A stretch of 33,371 nt of DNA from Spirochaetia bacterium (GTDB lineage Bacteria; Spirochaetota; Spirochaetia; Treponematales; Treponemataceae), in assembly GCA_900769985.1 (NCBI GenBank), contig CAAGIS010000004.1:1-33371 (forward strand), given 5' to 3'. How positions within the stretch are numbered: the stretch's first letter is position 1; every line of letters starts with the position of its first letter. Shown one piece after another: positions 23,043 through 31,086 of the stretch. The notes under the pieces are model-generated. The model saw only the letters and a program-made list of their open reading frames with translations. It was not told the DNA's origin and did not search any database. Both the position numbers and the translations under genes were made by a program.

Positions 23043-23095
23043 TTGAAATCTCCTATAAAATTGTGATAGAATATATCATATCAACTTTATAGGAG
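23043..23095 (+). promoter_or_regulatory. Promoter and dyad before the lipoprotein gene
   Basis: TTGAAA (23043-23048), an 18-nt spacer and TAGAAT (23067-23072). A perfect 10-bp inverted repeat, CTCCTATAAA (23050-23059) with TTTATAGGAG (23086-23095), brackets the -10 box. Its right arm contains the ribosome site. It may be an operator rather than an RNA hairpin, since the left arm precedes the start point. Confidence 0.45.
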
Positions 23096-23100
23096 AGTCT

Positions 23101-24399
23101 ATGATAAAAAAAAGTTTATTTAGTGTTCTATTTGCATTTTCGATTTTATTTGCTTCCTGCAATATGCAAGATGTTTCTGATACAGGTACTTCTCTAAAAA
23201 TCGCATTACCTGGAAATGCCGAAAAAGTTGCAACAAAATATGAAGCTTCTGACATTGTTCAATATGAAGTTGTCATTACGAATGAATACGGCAAGAGTTT
23301 TGTAAAAACAGGAGTCCCTGGTGAAACTGTCAGCTTTGAACATGTTTTAACAGGCAAATATGACATTGACGTTTTTGCACTTGACGTGTCCGGGTATACT
23401 GGGGCAAGAGGTTCTGTAAGTGCATCTGTTAAGGAAAACGAAACTTGTAATGTTGCAATTACAGCCAGCTTACTTTATAGAAGTGATTTTTTTATTTCTG
23501 GTGCAGACGGTGTATGGCTTAGCAACCATTCAGATTATTTTATAAATTCAACTTTTAAAAATTATAGAAACGATGTTGATTTTTCTGTTACAACTGAAAA
23601 TTCAACATCAGAGGCAGAGGCTCCTGCAATAGAACTGATTCCTGTTACGTCTGTAAGGCTTACAAACGGGAATATACCATATATTTATGTAAATGCGCTT
23701 GATACGAAAAATAGTCCGATATTTGGTTTTGAGCAAGTAACGTCTGTTTCTTTTGAGGCAAAGTCATCTGTGCCGTCTACAGTCAATTTTTATTTTCAAG
23801 ACATTGATCATGAACCTATCGGTGTTGTTTTGCAGGCAGAATTAACTAATGAGTTTAAAAAATATGAGATGTTCATTCCTGCTAGAATGAGTCTTGAACG
23901 CTCTTTATGGAGCGGAACTTTACGGGCCGGAGTAACGTCTGGCAACGGAACTGTAACTATAAAGAATCCTTTTGTTACTAATAACGCTAGTGGAAATACT
24001 GCTGCCTATACGTGTTATCCACCTGATACAAAAGGTGTTAAAACATATCTTACAGAAGATAGAGGTTCTTATTATCACACTTTTGAGTTTACTGATACAT
24101 CAGCGTATGGTGGTTTAGTAGGACATGTATTTTATAATAGCACTAACCAAGATGTTAATAATATTTATGAACTAAATGTTAAAAGCAGTGAAGAAAATGT
24201 CATTATAACTTTTTACCTTTATACTTTGGGCGGAGGCATACAAGAACTTGGTTCTGGTAAGATTGTTGAAGGTGATAATTCAGACTTCTGTACTTTTACA
24301 TTTGAGCCTTATCCTCTTCCTGCAGTTACTGCAAGTGATTATGAATTTACTGCTGTTTTATTTAAAGTCAATAAGCCTACGATAATTACTATCAATTAA
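23101..24399 (+). CDS. Lipoprotein of unknown function
   Basis: This 432-residue protein has a lipoprotein signal with lipobox LFASC (Cys20). The mature chain is strand-rich. Residues about 30-125 resemble a small Ig-like or carboxypeptidase-regulatory fold (YEVVITNEYGKSF ... GKYDIDVFALDVSG), and the rest alternates polar and aromatic strands with no catalytic motif. It may be a surface protein binding carbohydrate or protein. AGGAGAG lies 5 nt before ATG. It is transcribed alone, converging on the CHASE2 cyclase. Codon use is less biased than in fabG. Not recognised as a named family. Confidence 0.68.
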   Translation: MIKKSLFSVLFAFSILFASCNMQDVSDTGTSLKIALPGNAEKVATKYEASDIVQYEVVITNEYGKSFVKTGVPGETVSFEHVLTGKYDIDVFALDVSGYTGARGSVSASVKENETCNVAITASLLYRSDFFISGADGVWLSNHSDYFINSTFKNYRNDVDFSVTTENSTSEAEAPAIELIPVTSVRLTNGNIPYIYVNALDTKNSPIFGFEQVTSVSFEAKSSVPSTVNFYFQDIDHEPIGVVLQAELTNEFKKYEMFIPARMSLERSLWSGTLRAGVTSGNGTVTIKNPFVTNNASGNTAAYTCYPPDTKGVKTYLTEDRGSYYHTFEFTDTSAYGGLVGHVFYNSTNQDVNNIYELNVKSSEENVIITFYLYTLGGGIQELGSGKIVEGDNSDFCTFTFEPYPLPAVTASDYEFTAVLFKVNKPTIITIN

Positions 24400-24426
24400 A
24401 ATATTGGTAGCTGATGACGGTTGTTT

Positions 24427-27171
24427 TTACTTTGACTGCATTGTATAAACTCCATCCCAAATCTCAGGGACTCCGTTTTTAATAAAATCATTGCAGCGGT
24501 CGATAAAAACTTTTGAAGATTCATCTGCAGGATAAATAGAAGAAGCTTTTTCAAAATATGAAAGGGCTTCTTTTAATTCTGCAATGTCTTTTTTTACTTC
24601 GGGAGTATCGCTTCCTTTTAAGTAAAGTTCAATTCCTGTGTTAAAGATTTCTGCGGCTTCTATCTGTTCTGCCGAAAGTTCTTCTTTTAATCCGAGAATG
24701 TTGTAAATACCGACTGGCTTTTTTACGTTTACTACGCGCACGCAGTCAAATTTTCTTGCGATGAGTTTTCCTTTGTATTCGCCAGCATTTGCAGAATTCC
24801 AAGTGCTTTCTGAGCACATTATCCAGGAGCCGTAGACTTTGTTTGTGCCTTCAAGGCGGCTTGCAAGATTTACGTTATTTCCCATTATCGTGTAGTTAAG
24901 TTTTTTTTCTGTTCCCATGTTTCCGACGACCATCATTCCTGTGTTAAGACCAATCCGGCTGTGCAGATAGAACGGTTCGTTTGTGTGCGGATTTATCGGA
25001 AGCAAATCTTTGTTGCGTTCATTAAAAAGCTTTTCTGCTTGTAACATTCTGACAGCAGCTACACATGCATCAAATGCATTATTTTCGCGCGGAACAGGTG
25101 CGCCAAAAAACGAAACGATTTCGTCACCGACATATTTGTCTATAGTTCCGCCGTTTTGCATGATGGCATCGCTTAAATCTCCGAGGTATTCGTTTAGGAT
25201 TTTGACAAGGTGTTCTGCGCCTTTTTCTTCGCCGTATTGATTGTTGATTACTTCCGTAAAGCCGGAAAAAGTTTTTACATCAGAAAAAAGGGCAGTGAGG
25301 TTTTCGCTTTTTCCGCCGAGGCTTGCAAGTTCCGGGTGCTTTACAATCTGTTCAACTACGGCAGGGGCAACGTAAGCACCAAATGTTGTTTGTAAAAATT
25401 TCTTGTCTTTTTCAGAAGCTGCAAAACGAAGGATTGTAATTTCAAGATAACTTGTAAAGGCAATTAAAACAGGCGTAAAAGACGGAACATAAATTCCAAA
25501 GCATCTTATTAAAAGAAAAGGAATTATCCCGATTACGATAATTAAAAAAATTCCTGTTGAATTTTGAATTATGCTTTTTTTCTTTTCTGTAAAGATTATC
25601 TGCAGAATGACTAAAAGAGCTGTAAAGAAAATTCCAAAGAGAAAATTTATAGGAGTTATAAAATCGCTGTTTATTATTGTGTTGCAGACATTTGCGTGAG
25701 TTCCGATGTTGGGGTAGGCGCGCTCAAAAGGTGTTGTGCCTAAGTCTGTCGTGGAACTTGCTGTGTTGCCGATAATGCAGAACGAGTTTTTATAAACGGC
25801 AGATTTTTCGTTGAACAGGTCGCAGTAAAGGTTTGTGTCGTGTAAGAGGATTTCAAAAAGTTCGCCGATAACACTTGCGTATTCTGCATATTGGCGTTCG
25901 CCAAAAAAGTCGCGGTTTTCTAAAAGACATTCCTGTATTAAATCGTGTGTGTTTCCTGCAGCGTAATTACGGGCATTTGTAAAAAAATCATTTCTCAGTG
26001 AAAAATATTCAGCGTACATTTCTTCTGGGATTCCGGAATTTACTGCATTGCCGTCTTTGTCGTAGCCGTCGCAGATTTGAAGAAGGTAATTTTTGTAGTC
26101 AGTAATATCGCCGTATTGCTGCAGTAAAAGTTCAGCAGTATCGGGTGAAATTATGTCCGAAAGATTTTTTTTGTGTGCGATGTCGGATTTTAAAATTGTG
26201 TCGAGGTTTTCTAAAATCGTTTTTAGGACGAGGACGATGTTTTGTTCTGTTTTGTCGAGTGTGTCCATAAACAAAATGCTTTCGTGACGGAACGAGTCCT
26301 GATATTTTTTGTGCATCCAGTTTATAATCATTCTTCCGTATTCATCGAGAGGAATTTTTATGTCCTTTGTTTTGCCGCCCTGCGTGCAGTTTTTTAAGAC
26401 GATGCTGTTTTTTTTGCGGATAATTTTTTCTGGGGCAAGTTCTTTTAAAAGCGGGCTGAGCACAAGCTGACAGACAGATTTCTGACATTCTTCCTGATAT
26501 TTTAAAAGCTCAACTCGCCGCCTTGTTCCGTCTGTGTCGATGATTGTATTTGTAAAGCCTGCGCCGTTTGCATGCGAAATGAATTTGTGCATTGCAGGAG
26601 AAAATCCGATTGAAAAATCGTTTTTTGTTTTCTGGCTGTTCCAGTCAACTTTATTGAATCCGAAAAGAGAGTCTTTTTGTGTTTCATAAATGCTTTTTCT
26701 GTTTCCTGTGATAATCGAATTTATATCGCCGTCAACGTTTACTAAAAAACGGTTACGGGCATAGTTAAGTTCAGCCTCTGTATAATTTATGTCAAGGTCT
26801 GCTGTGTTGATTGTAAGAAACGTGTTGCCAAAAAATTGAACTGACCGCGCAAACTCTTCGTCACAGTCTTCAAAGTCAGACGGCGAAAGAAACTCAATAT
26901 CAAACACTGCGGTTTTTGCGCCGAGTTCTTTCATGCGAAGGAGCATGTTTGCATATACGCTCCGCTTCCATGGCCATGCACCGATGTTTTCAAGTGCGAG
27001 GTTGTCTGCTTCTACGAGAAGGATTTGCGGTGACTCTTGCGGTGATTTTTTTGCAGAAAGCAGAATGTCAAAAAAACGGCTTTCAAATTTGCGGAATATT
27101 CCGAGAGCGCTTAAAAGGGTAAGTAATACAATTGAAATTAAAACGATAAGAATGTTTTTGTTTTTTTTCAC
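24427..27171 (-). CDS. CHASE2-domain class III adenylate cyclase
   Basis: This 914-residue protein has TM1 (about 7-27), a large extracytoplasmic CHASE2-type sensor (about 30-490: FDILLSAKKSPQ, ENIGAWPWKRSVYA, AVFDIEFLSPS, then later IIGNTASSTTDLGTTPF), three TMs (about 500-590), a cyclase domain (about 625-810) and a C-terminal helical TPR-like end (about 830-905). Catalytic features: LFSDVKTFSGFTE and DKYVGDEIV (metals and the ATP-selecting Lys), Thr in NYTIMGNNVN, and NLASR. The usual IGD is MGN here, which also occurs in other CHASE2 cyclases. It should make cAMP on sensing an envelope signal. The start is GTG with AGGAG upstream. It diverges from a small secreted protein gene and, with the genes to 29809, forms locus 2. 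Confidence 0.88.
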   Translation of the reverse strand: MKKNKNILIVLISIVLLTLLSALGIFRKFESRFFDILLSAKKSPQESPQILLVEADNLALENIGAWPWKRSVYANMLLRMKELGAKTAVFDIEFLSPSDFEDCDEEFARSVQFFGNTFLTINTADLDINYTEAELNYARNRFLVNVDGDINSIITGNRKSIYETQKDSLFGFNKVDWNSQKTKNDFSIGFSPAMHKFISHANGAGFTNTIIDTDGTRRRVELLKYQEECQKSVCQLVLSPLLKELAPEKIIRKKNSIVLKNCTQGGKTKDIKIPLDEYGRMIINWMHKKYQDSFRHESILFMDTLDKTEQNIVLVLKTILENLDTILKSDIAHKKNLSDIISPDTAELLLQQYGDITDYKNYLLQICDGYDKDGNAVNSGIPEEMYAEYFSLRNDFFTNARNYAAGNTHDLIQECLLENRDFFGERQYAEYASVIGELFEILLHDTNLYCDLFNEKSAVYKNSFCIIGNTASSTTDLGTTPFERAYPNIGTHANVCNTIINSDFITPINFLFGIFFTALLVILQIIFTEKKKSIIQNSTGIFLIIVIGIIPFLLIRCFGIYVPSFTPVLIAFTSYLEITILRFAASEKDKKFLQTTFGAYVAPAVVEQIVKHPELASLGGKSENLTALFSDVKTFSGFTEVINNQYGEEKGAEHLVKILNEYLGDLSDAIMQNGGTIDKYVGDEIVSFFGAPVPRENNAFDACVAAVRMLQAEKLFNERNKDLLPINPHTNEPFYLHSRIGLNTGMMVVGNMGTEKKLNYTIMGNNVNLASRLEGTNKVYGSWIMCSESTWNSANAGEYKGKLIARKFDCVRVVNVKKPVGIYNILGLKEELSAEQIEAAEIFNTGIELYLKGSDTPEVKKDIAELKEALSYFEKASSIYPADESSKVFIDRCNDFIKNGVPEIWDGVYTMQSK

Positions 27172-27215
27172 GGCAGAATCTCTCCTGTATAGAATTACTT
27201 TATAGTATTTTTTAG

Positions 27216-27245
27216 AGTATACAAAAAAAAAATTTTATATTACAA
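27216..27245 (-). promoter_or_regulatory. Possible promoter of the CHASE2 cyclase
   Basis: Reading leftward: TTGTAA (27245-27240), an 18-nt spacer and TATACT (27221-27216), about 45 nt before the GTG start. The region is very A+T-rich, so chance is not excluded. Confidence 0.4.
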
Positions 27246-27298
27246 TTATAGCAGTAAGTTGTTGTTTTGGACAATGCATAAATATACGGGAGTTTAAA

Positions 27299-27742
27299 AT
27301 GAAAAAAAAGTTTATTATTGCTTCTTTTCTTTTTTGTGCCGTTCAGATTCTGGCAGTGTCTCAGAATTTTGACAGGATTTCTCAGATTATTGAAACAAAA
27401 AAAATTACGGTTGCTCAGGCTTCGTACCTTGTGGCAAATTATCTTGGTGTCGTAGAAGAGTATGAAGACGAGCAGGCTGCTTTTGAAAAACTTTTGTCAC
27501 AAGGGTATTTTTTGCCGGAACAGAAAGCCAGTGATTTTATTTCGCTTCAAAATTTATGTGCATTGTATGCGAAGGCTGCAAAATATAAAGGCGGTATGAT
27601 GTTCACTCTTACAAAAAAGTCTGGCAGATATTCTTACAAAGAATTCCGTGCAAAAGGTTTTATTCCGTCTTATGCTGATCCGATGATGAACGTGAGCGGT
27701 ACAGATGCAATCGGACTTTTAAATGCGGTAATTAAAGAATAG
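27299..27742 (+). CDS. Small secreted protein of unknown function
   Basis: This 147-residue protein has a signal peptide (cleavage expected near residue 20, ILAVSQ). The mature part is helical (ITVAQASYLVANYLG, QAAFEKLLSQGYF, SLQNLCALYAKAAKY) and ends in a basic, strand-forming segment. The arrangement loosely recalls an S-layer-homology-like helical repeat but this is not convincing. GGGAG lies 7 nt before ATG. The next gene's ribosome site overlaps its stop codon, so it is the first gene of an operon with a beta-barrel protein and perhaps a FecR protein, divergent from the CHASE2 cyclase. Confidence 0.65.
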   Translation: MKKKFIIASFLFCAVQILAVSQNFDRISQIIETKKITVAQASYLVANYLGVVEEYEDEQAAFEKLLSQGYFLPEQKASDFISLQNLCALYAKAAKYKGGMMFTLTKKSGRYSYKEFRAKGFIPSYADPMMNVSGTDAIGLLNAVIKE

Positions 27743-27751
27743 GTGAGCCTT

Positions 27752-28945
27752 ATGGAAAAAAGTTTTAAGATTAATTCAAGTGTTGTAAAGACAAATGTTT
27801 TTGAATCAAGGTTTTTGAAAAAAGTATTTCTGACTTTATTTTTATGTTTTTTTTGTTTTGCAAAAAATATTTTTGCGTTTGATTTTGGTGTGCTTCTTTT
27901 TAATGATACTGCAGGAAAGGGAATTGCAGGCAATGCATTTTCTCTTGACCAGAAAGACGAAGTTTCGGCATGGATAAAAATTCCGTTTGGAGAAAGTTTT
28001 TCTCATTATCTTGCTGCAGAATGTCTTTACCGTTTTGAATATGACGGCTACACAGGATTTTATGCAAATTATGTTGATATGCCGCTTTTAAAATATTCGT
28101 TTGGAACAGATGCAGGAAGCGGATTTTTTGATTTGAATGTCGGTCGGTTTTTTGCTTCTGATTTAACGTCGCGTATTATTGCGCAGAATGCAGACGGCTG
28201 TTCTGTTTCGTTTAAAAATGATTTCTTTTCTTTGCAAGGTTATGCTTCTTATACAGGGTTTTTGAATGGCAACATTACAAAGATGCTGGATGCAAAAGAT
28301 TTTAATGCTGTTGATTCAAGGCAGGTTTATTCTCTGGCTGACAAATATCTTAATGTGATGGCGACTGTTATTTTTCCGGATCTTTTTTTACAGCAGACTG
28401 TTGCAGTGCAGGGGATTGGTTCTTTTAGGTTTGCAGAAAAATCGTACAACAGGTTTTACGGAACTGTAAGCATTTCAGGACCGATATATCAGGGCTTGAT
28501 GTATGATGTCAGTGCGAGCGCAGGGGTTAAATCTTATGACGGAGAAGATGTCGTAGTTTCGCCTTTTGTAAAAGGAAAGTTGAGCTATTATTTTTCAAAG
28601 TGGGCAGTAAATGTTAATGCTGTTTTTGCAGGGAAAGATTTTACAGGGATTACGAGTTTAAAAGCATATAATTCTGCGCTTGAGCCTGAGTATACTGATT
28701 TTATAAAGGCAGGAATTTCTGCATCGGTAAAACCGTTTGACATTCTGCTTTTGAGCGCAGGATTTGATTCTGTTTTTGATGGTACAAAGAATTACGGATT
28801 TAAAGGAATTCAATATAATGTCGATGCAACTTTACAGATTGCTAGCGATGTTATGATTGGTGCCGGCTGGGTTCATTATATTGCTATGAACGTTACGGAA
28901 GAAAATTATAAGTCAATATCGTTAAAGGCAAAAATTGCAATGTAG
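27752..28945 (+). CDS. Outer-membrane beta-barrel-like protein
   Basis: This 397-residue protein has a long N-terminal extension before a hydrophobic signal (about residues 24-42, ending NIFAF). The mature chain is built of alternating amphipathic strands with many aromatic and glycine residues (YASYTGFLNG, MIGAGWVHYIAM), typical of a barrel of roughly 14-18 strands. ATG 27752 is chosen because AGGTGAG lies 5-6 nt upstream. A GTG 9 nt earlier would overlap that site. It may form the outer-membrane component of locus 2, parallel to the product of 19394-21142 in locus 1. No named family recognised. Confidence 0.68.
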   Translation: MEKSFKINSSVVKTNVFESRFLKKVFLTLFLCFFCFAKNIFAFDFGVLLFNDTAGKGIAGNAFSLDQKDEVSAWIKIPFGESFSHYLAAECLYRFEYDGYTGFYANYVDMPLLKYSFGTDAGSGFFDLNVGRFFASDLTSRIIAQNADGCSVSFKNDFFSLQGYASYTGFLNGNITKMLDAKDFNAVDSRQVYSLADKYLNVMATVIFPDLFLQQTVAVQGIGSFRFAEKSYNRFYGTVSISGPIYQGLMYDVSASAGVKSYDGEDVVVSPFVKGKLSYYFSKWAVNVNAVFAGKDFTGITSLKAYNSALEPEYTDFIKAGISASVKPFDILLLSAGFDSVFDGTKNYGFKGIQYNVDATLQIASDVMIGAGWVHYIAMNVTEENYKSISLKAKIAM

Positions 28946-28963
28946 CAGCGCTGTAGATGATGC

Positions 28964-29007
28964 GGTGCATATAATTTGAATTAGGTGCATAGTTTGTGGT
29001 TTATAAT
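28964..29007 (+). promoter_or_regulatory. Direct repeat and -10 box before FecR gene
   Basis: GGTGCATA occurs at 28964-28971 and 28984-28991, exactly 20 bp apart, just upstream of TATAAT (29002-29007). The only -35-like TTGAAT (28976-28981) is 20 nt from the -10, too far for good basal activity. An activator binding the repeats is inferred. Confidence 0.35.
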
Positions 29008-29023
29008 TTATAGAGAGGTTTAT

Positions 29024-29809
29024 ATGAAAGAAATAAAAAAAATATTTTTAGTTTTGTTTGTTTCGTCTTTTGCGTTCAGGCTTTTTGCAATAGAAGCAAA
29101 GGTTGTGTCTGTTACGGGGAAAGTTCAGGTACTGGTCGGAACTGAGTGGAAAAATCTGAATGCCGGTGATAAGCTCAAAAAAGGCGATATGATTCAGACT
29201 GGTTTTAAATCTGAAGTTGTCATTGCACTTACAAGCGGAAATGAAAATTCAAAAATTACTGTTAGTCAACTTTCGAGGCTTACAGTTGAACAGCTTGCAG
29301 AAGATTCTTCCGGCGACAAGACGAGCGTTTATCTGACGACAGGTTCTGTAAAATCAGAAATTAAGAAAACTCAGGATCATCGCACAAACTACTCTGTAAG
29401 AAGTCCTGTTGCAACGGCTTCTGTGCGTGGAACTGAACTTACAGTAACAAATTCATTTCTTTCTTCACAGATTGACACTCACCAGGGAGTTGTAGAAACT
29501 TTCAAGACTCCTGCTGATATGAAAAATCCTGTTGTAGTTTCTGACGGCGATTCTAAGAATAACAGCCGGCTTTTTGAAAATCAGAAGACTGTTGCCGTAA
29601 CTAAAGGTCAGACAGTTTCTTTTTCAGAAGCAGGTCAGACAAGTCCGAGGGATTCTGCTGTTAATCGTACAAGCACGCTGAACAGTTCAACAGAAAGTTT
29701 GCAGTTTGCAGAAGCTGTGATGACTGCTCCTGTTGCAGAAAATTCGTATCCTGTACGGACAACAGGAAAAGAATATGGCAGTATTTCTATAGAGGTAACA
29801 ATTCAATAA
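29024..29809 (+). CDS. Secreted FecR-domain protein
   Basis: This 261-residue protein has a signal peptide (about 1-23, RLFAIEA) followed by a FecR domain (about 25-160): GKVQVLVGTEWKNLNAGDKLKKGDMIQTG, then the strand series VVIALTSGNE, VYLTTGSVKSEI and SVRSPVATASVRGTE. The PxAtASVRGTE segment is characteristic of FecR proteins in this kind of envelope context. The tail (about 165-261) is Ser/Thr-rich and probably extended. No sigma factor or cytoplasmic domain is present, so anti-sigma function is unlikely. It is the last gene of locus 2. ATG 29024 is supported by AGAGAGG. An earlier in-frame ATG at 28985 lies within the promoter region. A stem with T-run at 29871-29893 may terminate the message. 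Confidence 0.82.
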   Translation: MKEIKKIFLVLFVSSFAFRLFAIEAKVVSVTGKVQVLVGTEWKNLNAGDKLKKGDMIQTGFKSEVVIALTSGNENSKITVSQLSRLTVEQLAEDSSGDKTSVYLTTGSVKSEIKKTQDHRTNYSVRSPVATASVRGTELTVTNSFLSSQIDTHQGVVETFKTPADMKNPVVVSDGDSKNNSRLFENQKTVAVTKGQTVSFSEAGQTSPRDSAVNRTSTLNSSTESLQFAEAVMTAPVAENSYPVRTTGKEYGSISIEVTIQ

Positions 29810-29830
29810 AATAAATTTTAGGAGGTGTAA

Positions 29831-29973
29831 TAAAAACTTTGCCTGAAATAGCGTCAAAGTTTTTATTCACAAGTTTGCGTTGCAAACTTTTTTATCTACA
29901 GCACATTCTCATTTCATTGTGAATGTGCATAAAAAGTCAATCGATTGTTGAAACAATCTTCTTGACTTTTTAT
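29831..29973 (+). promoter_or_regulatory. Four consecutive stem-loops upstream of fabZ
   Basis: Stems: 29831-29841 with 29855-29865; 29871-29878 with 29882-29889 (followed by TTTTT, terminator-like); 29901-29908 with 29921-29928; and a long one, 29929-29940 with 29962-29973, enclosing GATTGTT/AACAATC. The last ends 2 nt before the fabZ GGGAG. An unused AGGAGGTG lies at 29819-29826. The second hairpin can end the FecR message. The others suggest leader control of fabZ. Confidence 0.6.
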
Positions 29974-29984
29974 GGGAGAACAAA

Positions 29985-30416
29985 ATGGCAGTAACAAATG
30001 ATATTGAAAGCCTTTTACCGCATCGAAAACCTTTTTTGTTTGTCGATGAAATTGTATCTTGTGACGACAATGGAAGCGTAAGTACAAGAAAGTTTACGGA
30101 AGAAGATTTTTTCTTTAAAGGACACTTTCCTGAATACCCTGTCGTTCCGGGAGTAATCCTTGTTGAAACAATGGCACAGGCCGGCGGTGCGGCATTGAGT
30201 TATCAAAAGAAGTTTCAGGAAGGAAGTCTTTTCTTTTTGGGAACTGTAAACAATGTAAAATTTCGCAATCAAGTGCGCCCTGGTGATACAGTAAGAATGG
30301 AAATTACAAACCTCCGTGTTTCTCCAAAAATGGTAAAACAGTCAGGCAAAGCCTACGTAGGCGAAACCCTCTGCGCAGAAGCTGAGTGGATGTGCCTCGT
30401 CGGCAAAGCTGAATAG
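29985..30416 (+). CDS. fabZ: 3-hydroxyacyl-ACP dehydratase
   Basis: This 143-residue hot-dog-fold enzyme removes water from 3-hydroxyacyl-ACP in fatty-acid elongation. It has LLPHRKPFLFVDEI at the N-terminus, GHFPEYPVVPGVILVE with catalytic His47 and Glu61, and MAQAGG. Length and motifs match FabZ rather than FabA. The start is preceded by GGGAG 7 nt upstream. It is separated from fabD-fabG by about 7 kb of envelope-signalling genes. The 3' end overlaps an inverted repeat (30395-30404 with 30420-30429). Confidence 0.93.
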   Translation: MAVTNDIESLLPHRKPFLFVDEIVSCDDNGSVSTRKFTEEDFFFKGHFPEYPVVPGVILVETMAQAGGAALSYQKKFQEGSLFFLGTVNNVKFRNQVRPGDTVRMEITNLRVSPKMVKQSGKAYVGETLCAEAEWMCLVGKAE

Positions 30417-30518
30417 CGAGCCGACGAGGACAATAAATTTCTTTGCACCAACGCCCGAATGGGCGTATGTGTTTGGTTGGTGCAGCCAATTAGGCAAACC
30501 AACGAGTACAATAAATTT
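30395..30518. repeat. Palindromes and direct repeat after fabZ
   Basis: CCTCGTCGGC (30395-30404) pairs with GCCGACGAGG (30420-30429) across the fabZ stop. TGCACCAAC (30444-30452) pairs with GTTGGTGCA (30476-30484) around an inner CGCCC/GGGCG stem. The segment ACGAG, one variable base, then ACAATAAATTTC occurs at 30424-30441 and again at 30501-30518. Neither hairpin has a T-run. The function is unknown; it may be a small mobile or duplicated palindromic element. Confidence 0.55.
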
Positions 30519-30532
30519 CAAAAATATTTTAC

Positions 30533-30561
30533 TTGCATTAGAAAAAAAGACGGCATATAAT
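30533..30561 (+). promoter_or_regulatory. Strong promoter of the membrane protein gene
   Basis: TTGCAT at 30533-30538, a 17-nt spacer and consensus TATAAT at 30556-30561. The start point should fall near 30568, giving a short leader with AGGAGG. Confidence 0.75.
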
Positions 30562-30595
30562 TTTATTCAGTTTAAATATGAGGAGGCTATTTTAT

Positions 30596-31006
30596 ATGGC
30601 AAAAAACACAAAGTTTTCTTTTGGAAGATTGCTTTTGCAGATTGCTTTGGGAGCAATGCTTGTTGTAGGCGGAATCTGGGCATTGACAGGCGGCGGAGAT
30701 TTTGGTTGTGCTGCTCTGGCAACAATTTTTAAAGGCGGTGTTTTAAAAACATTACAAATTGTTTTTGGAGTTATAGAACTTCTTGCAGGTGTATTTCTTA
30801 TCATTGAATTATTCACTGGTGATATTTTCGGAAAACTTGACAACCTTTTGATGATTATCATCTGGATAGTATGGATTGTCGGCATTGTTTTGGGTGACTT
30901 CCTTGGTGGAGCAGGATTATTTAAAAGCGGTTTTAGTTGGGCTTGGCTTTATGCTTTTGCTTCACATGTAATTGTGCTTGGTGCAATGCTCTGCATTAAT
31001 GACTAG
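30596..31006 (+). CDS. Small integral membrane protein of unknown function
   Basis: This 136-residue protein is very hydrophobic, with four probable membrane helices (about 10-30, 48-72, 82-103 and 112-133). Glycines are frequent, and the only clearly polar parts are the first ten residues and short loops. No transport or enzyme motif was recognised. ATG 30596 is chosen because AGGAGG lies 9 nt before it. It stands alone between a consensus promoter and a strong terminator, which suggests a separately and strongly expressed gene. A DoxX-like or other four-helix family is possible but unproven. Confidence 0.7.
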   Translation: MAKNTKFSFGRLLLQIALGAMLVVGGIWALTGGGDFGCAALATIFKGGVLKTLQIVFGVIELLAGVFLIIELFTGDIFGKLDNLLMIIIWIVWIVGIVLGDFLGGAGLFKSGFSWAWLYAFASHVIVLGAMLCIND

Positions 31007-31039
31007 TTGAAGAGTTTTTCAGAAACAGCAAATTGAGTG

Positions 31040-31085
31040 AAAACGCGCTTTTTGTGATTTACTTCATAAAAGGCGCGTTTTTTAA
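31040..31085 (+). terminator. Terminator after the membrane protein gene
   Basis: AAAACGCGC (31040-31048) pairs with GCGCGTTTT (31073-31081), extended by an inner TTTT/AAAA pairing and followed by a T-run to 31083. Confidence 0.8.
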
Positions 31086-31086
31086 T

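Noticed and set aside
24427..27171. Plus-strand frames opposite the CHASE2 cyclase
   Set aside because: All are short, lack ribosome sites and family features, and overlap conserved catalytic codons on the minus strand.
28985..29023. Earlier ATG of the FecR protein
   Set aside because: It lies in the promoter/direct-repeat region and would spoil the signal peptide. AGAGAGG supports 29024.
31033..31086. Longer version of the small unknown protein
   Set aside because: The start would lie in the run-up to, and the frame through, a strong terminator stem.
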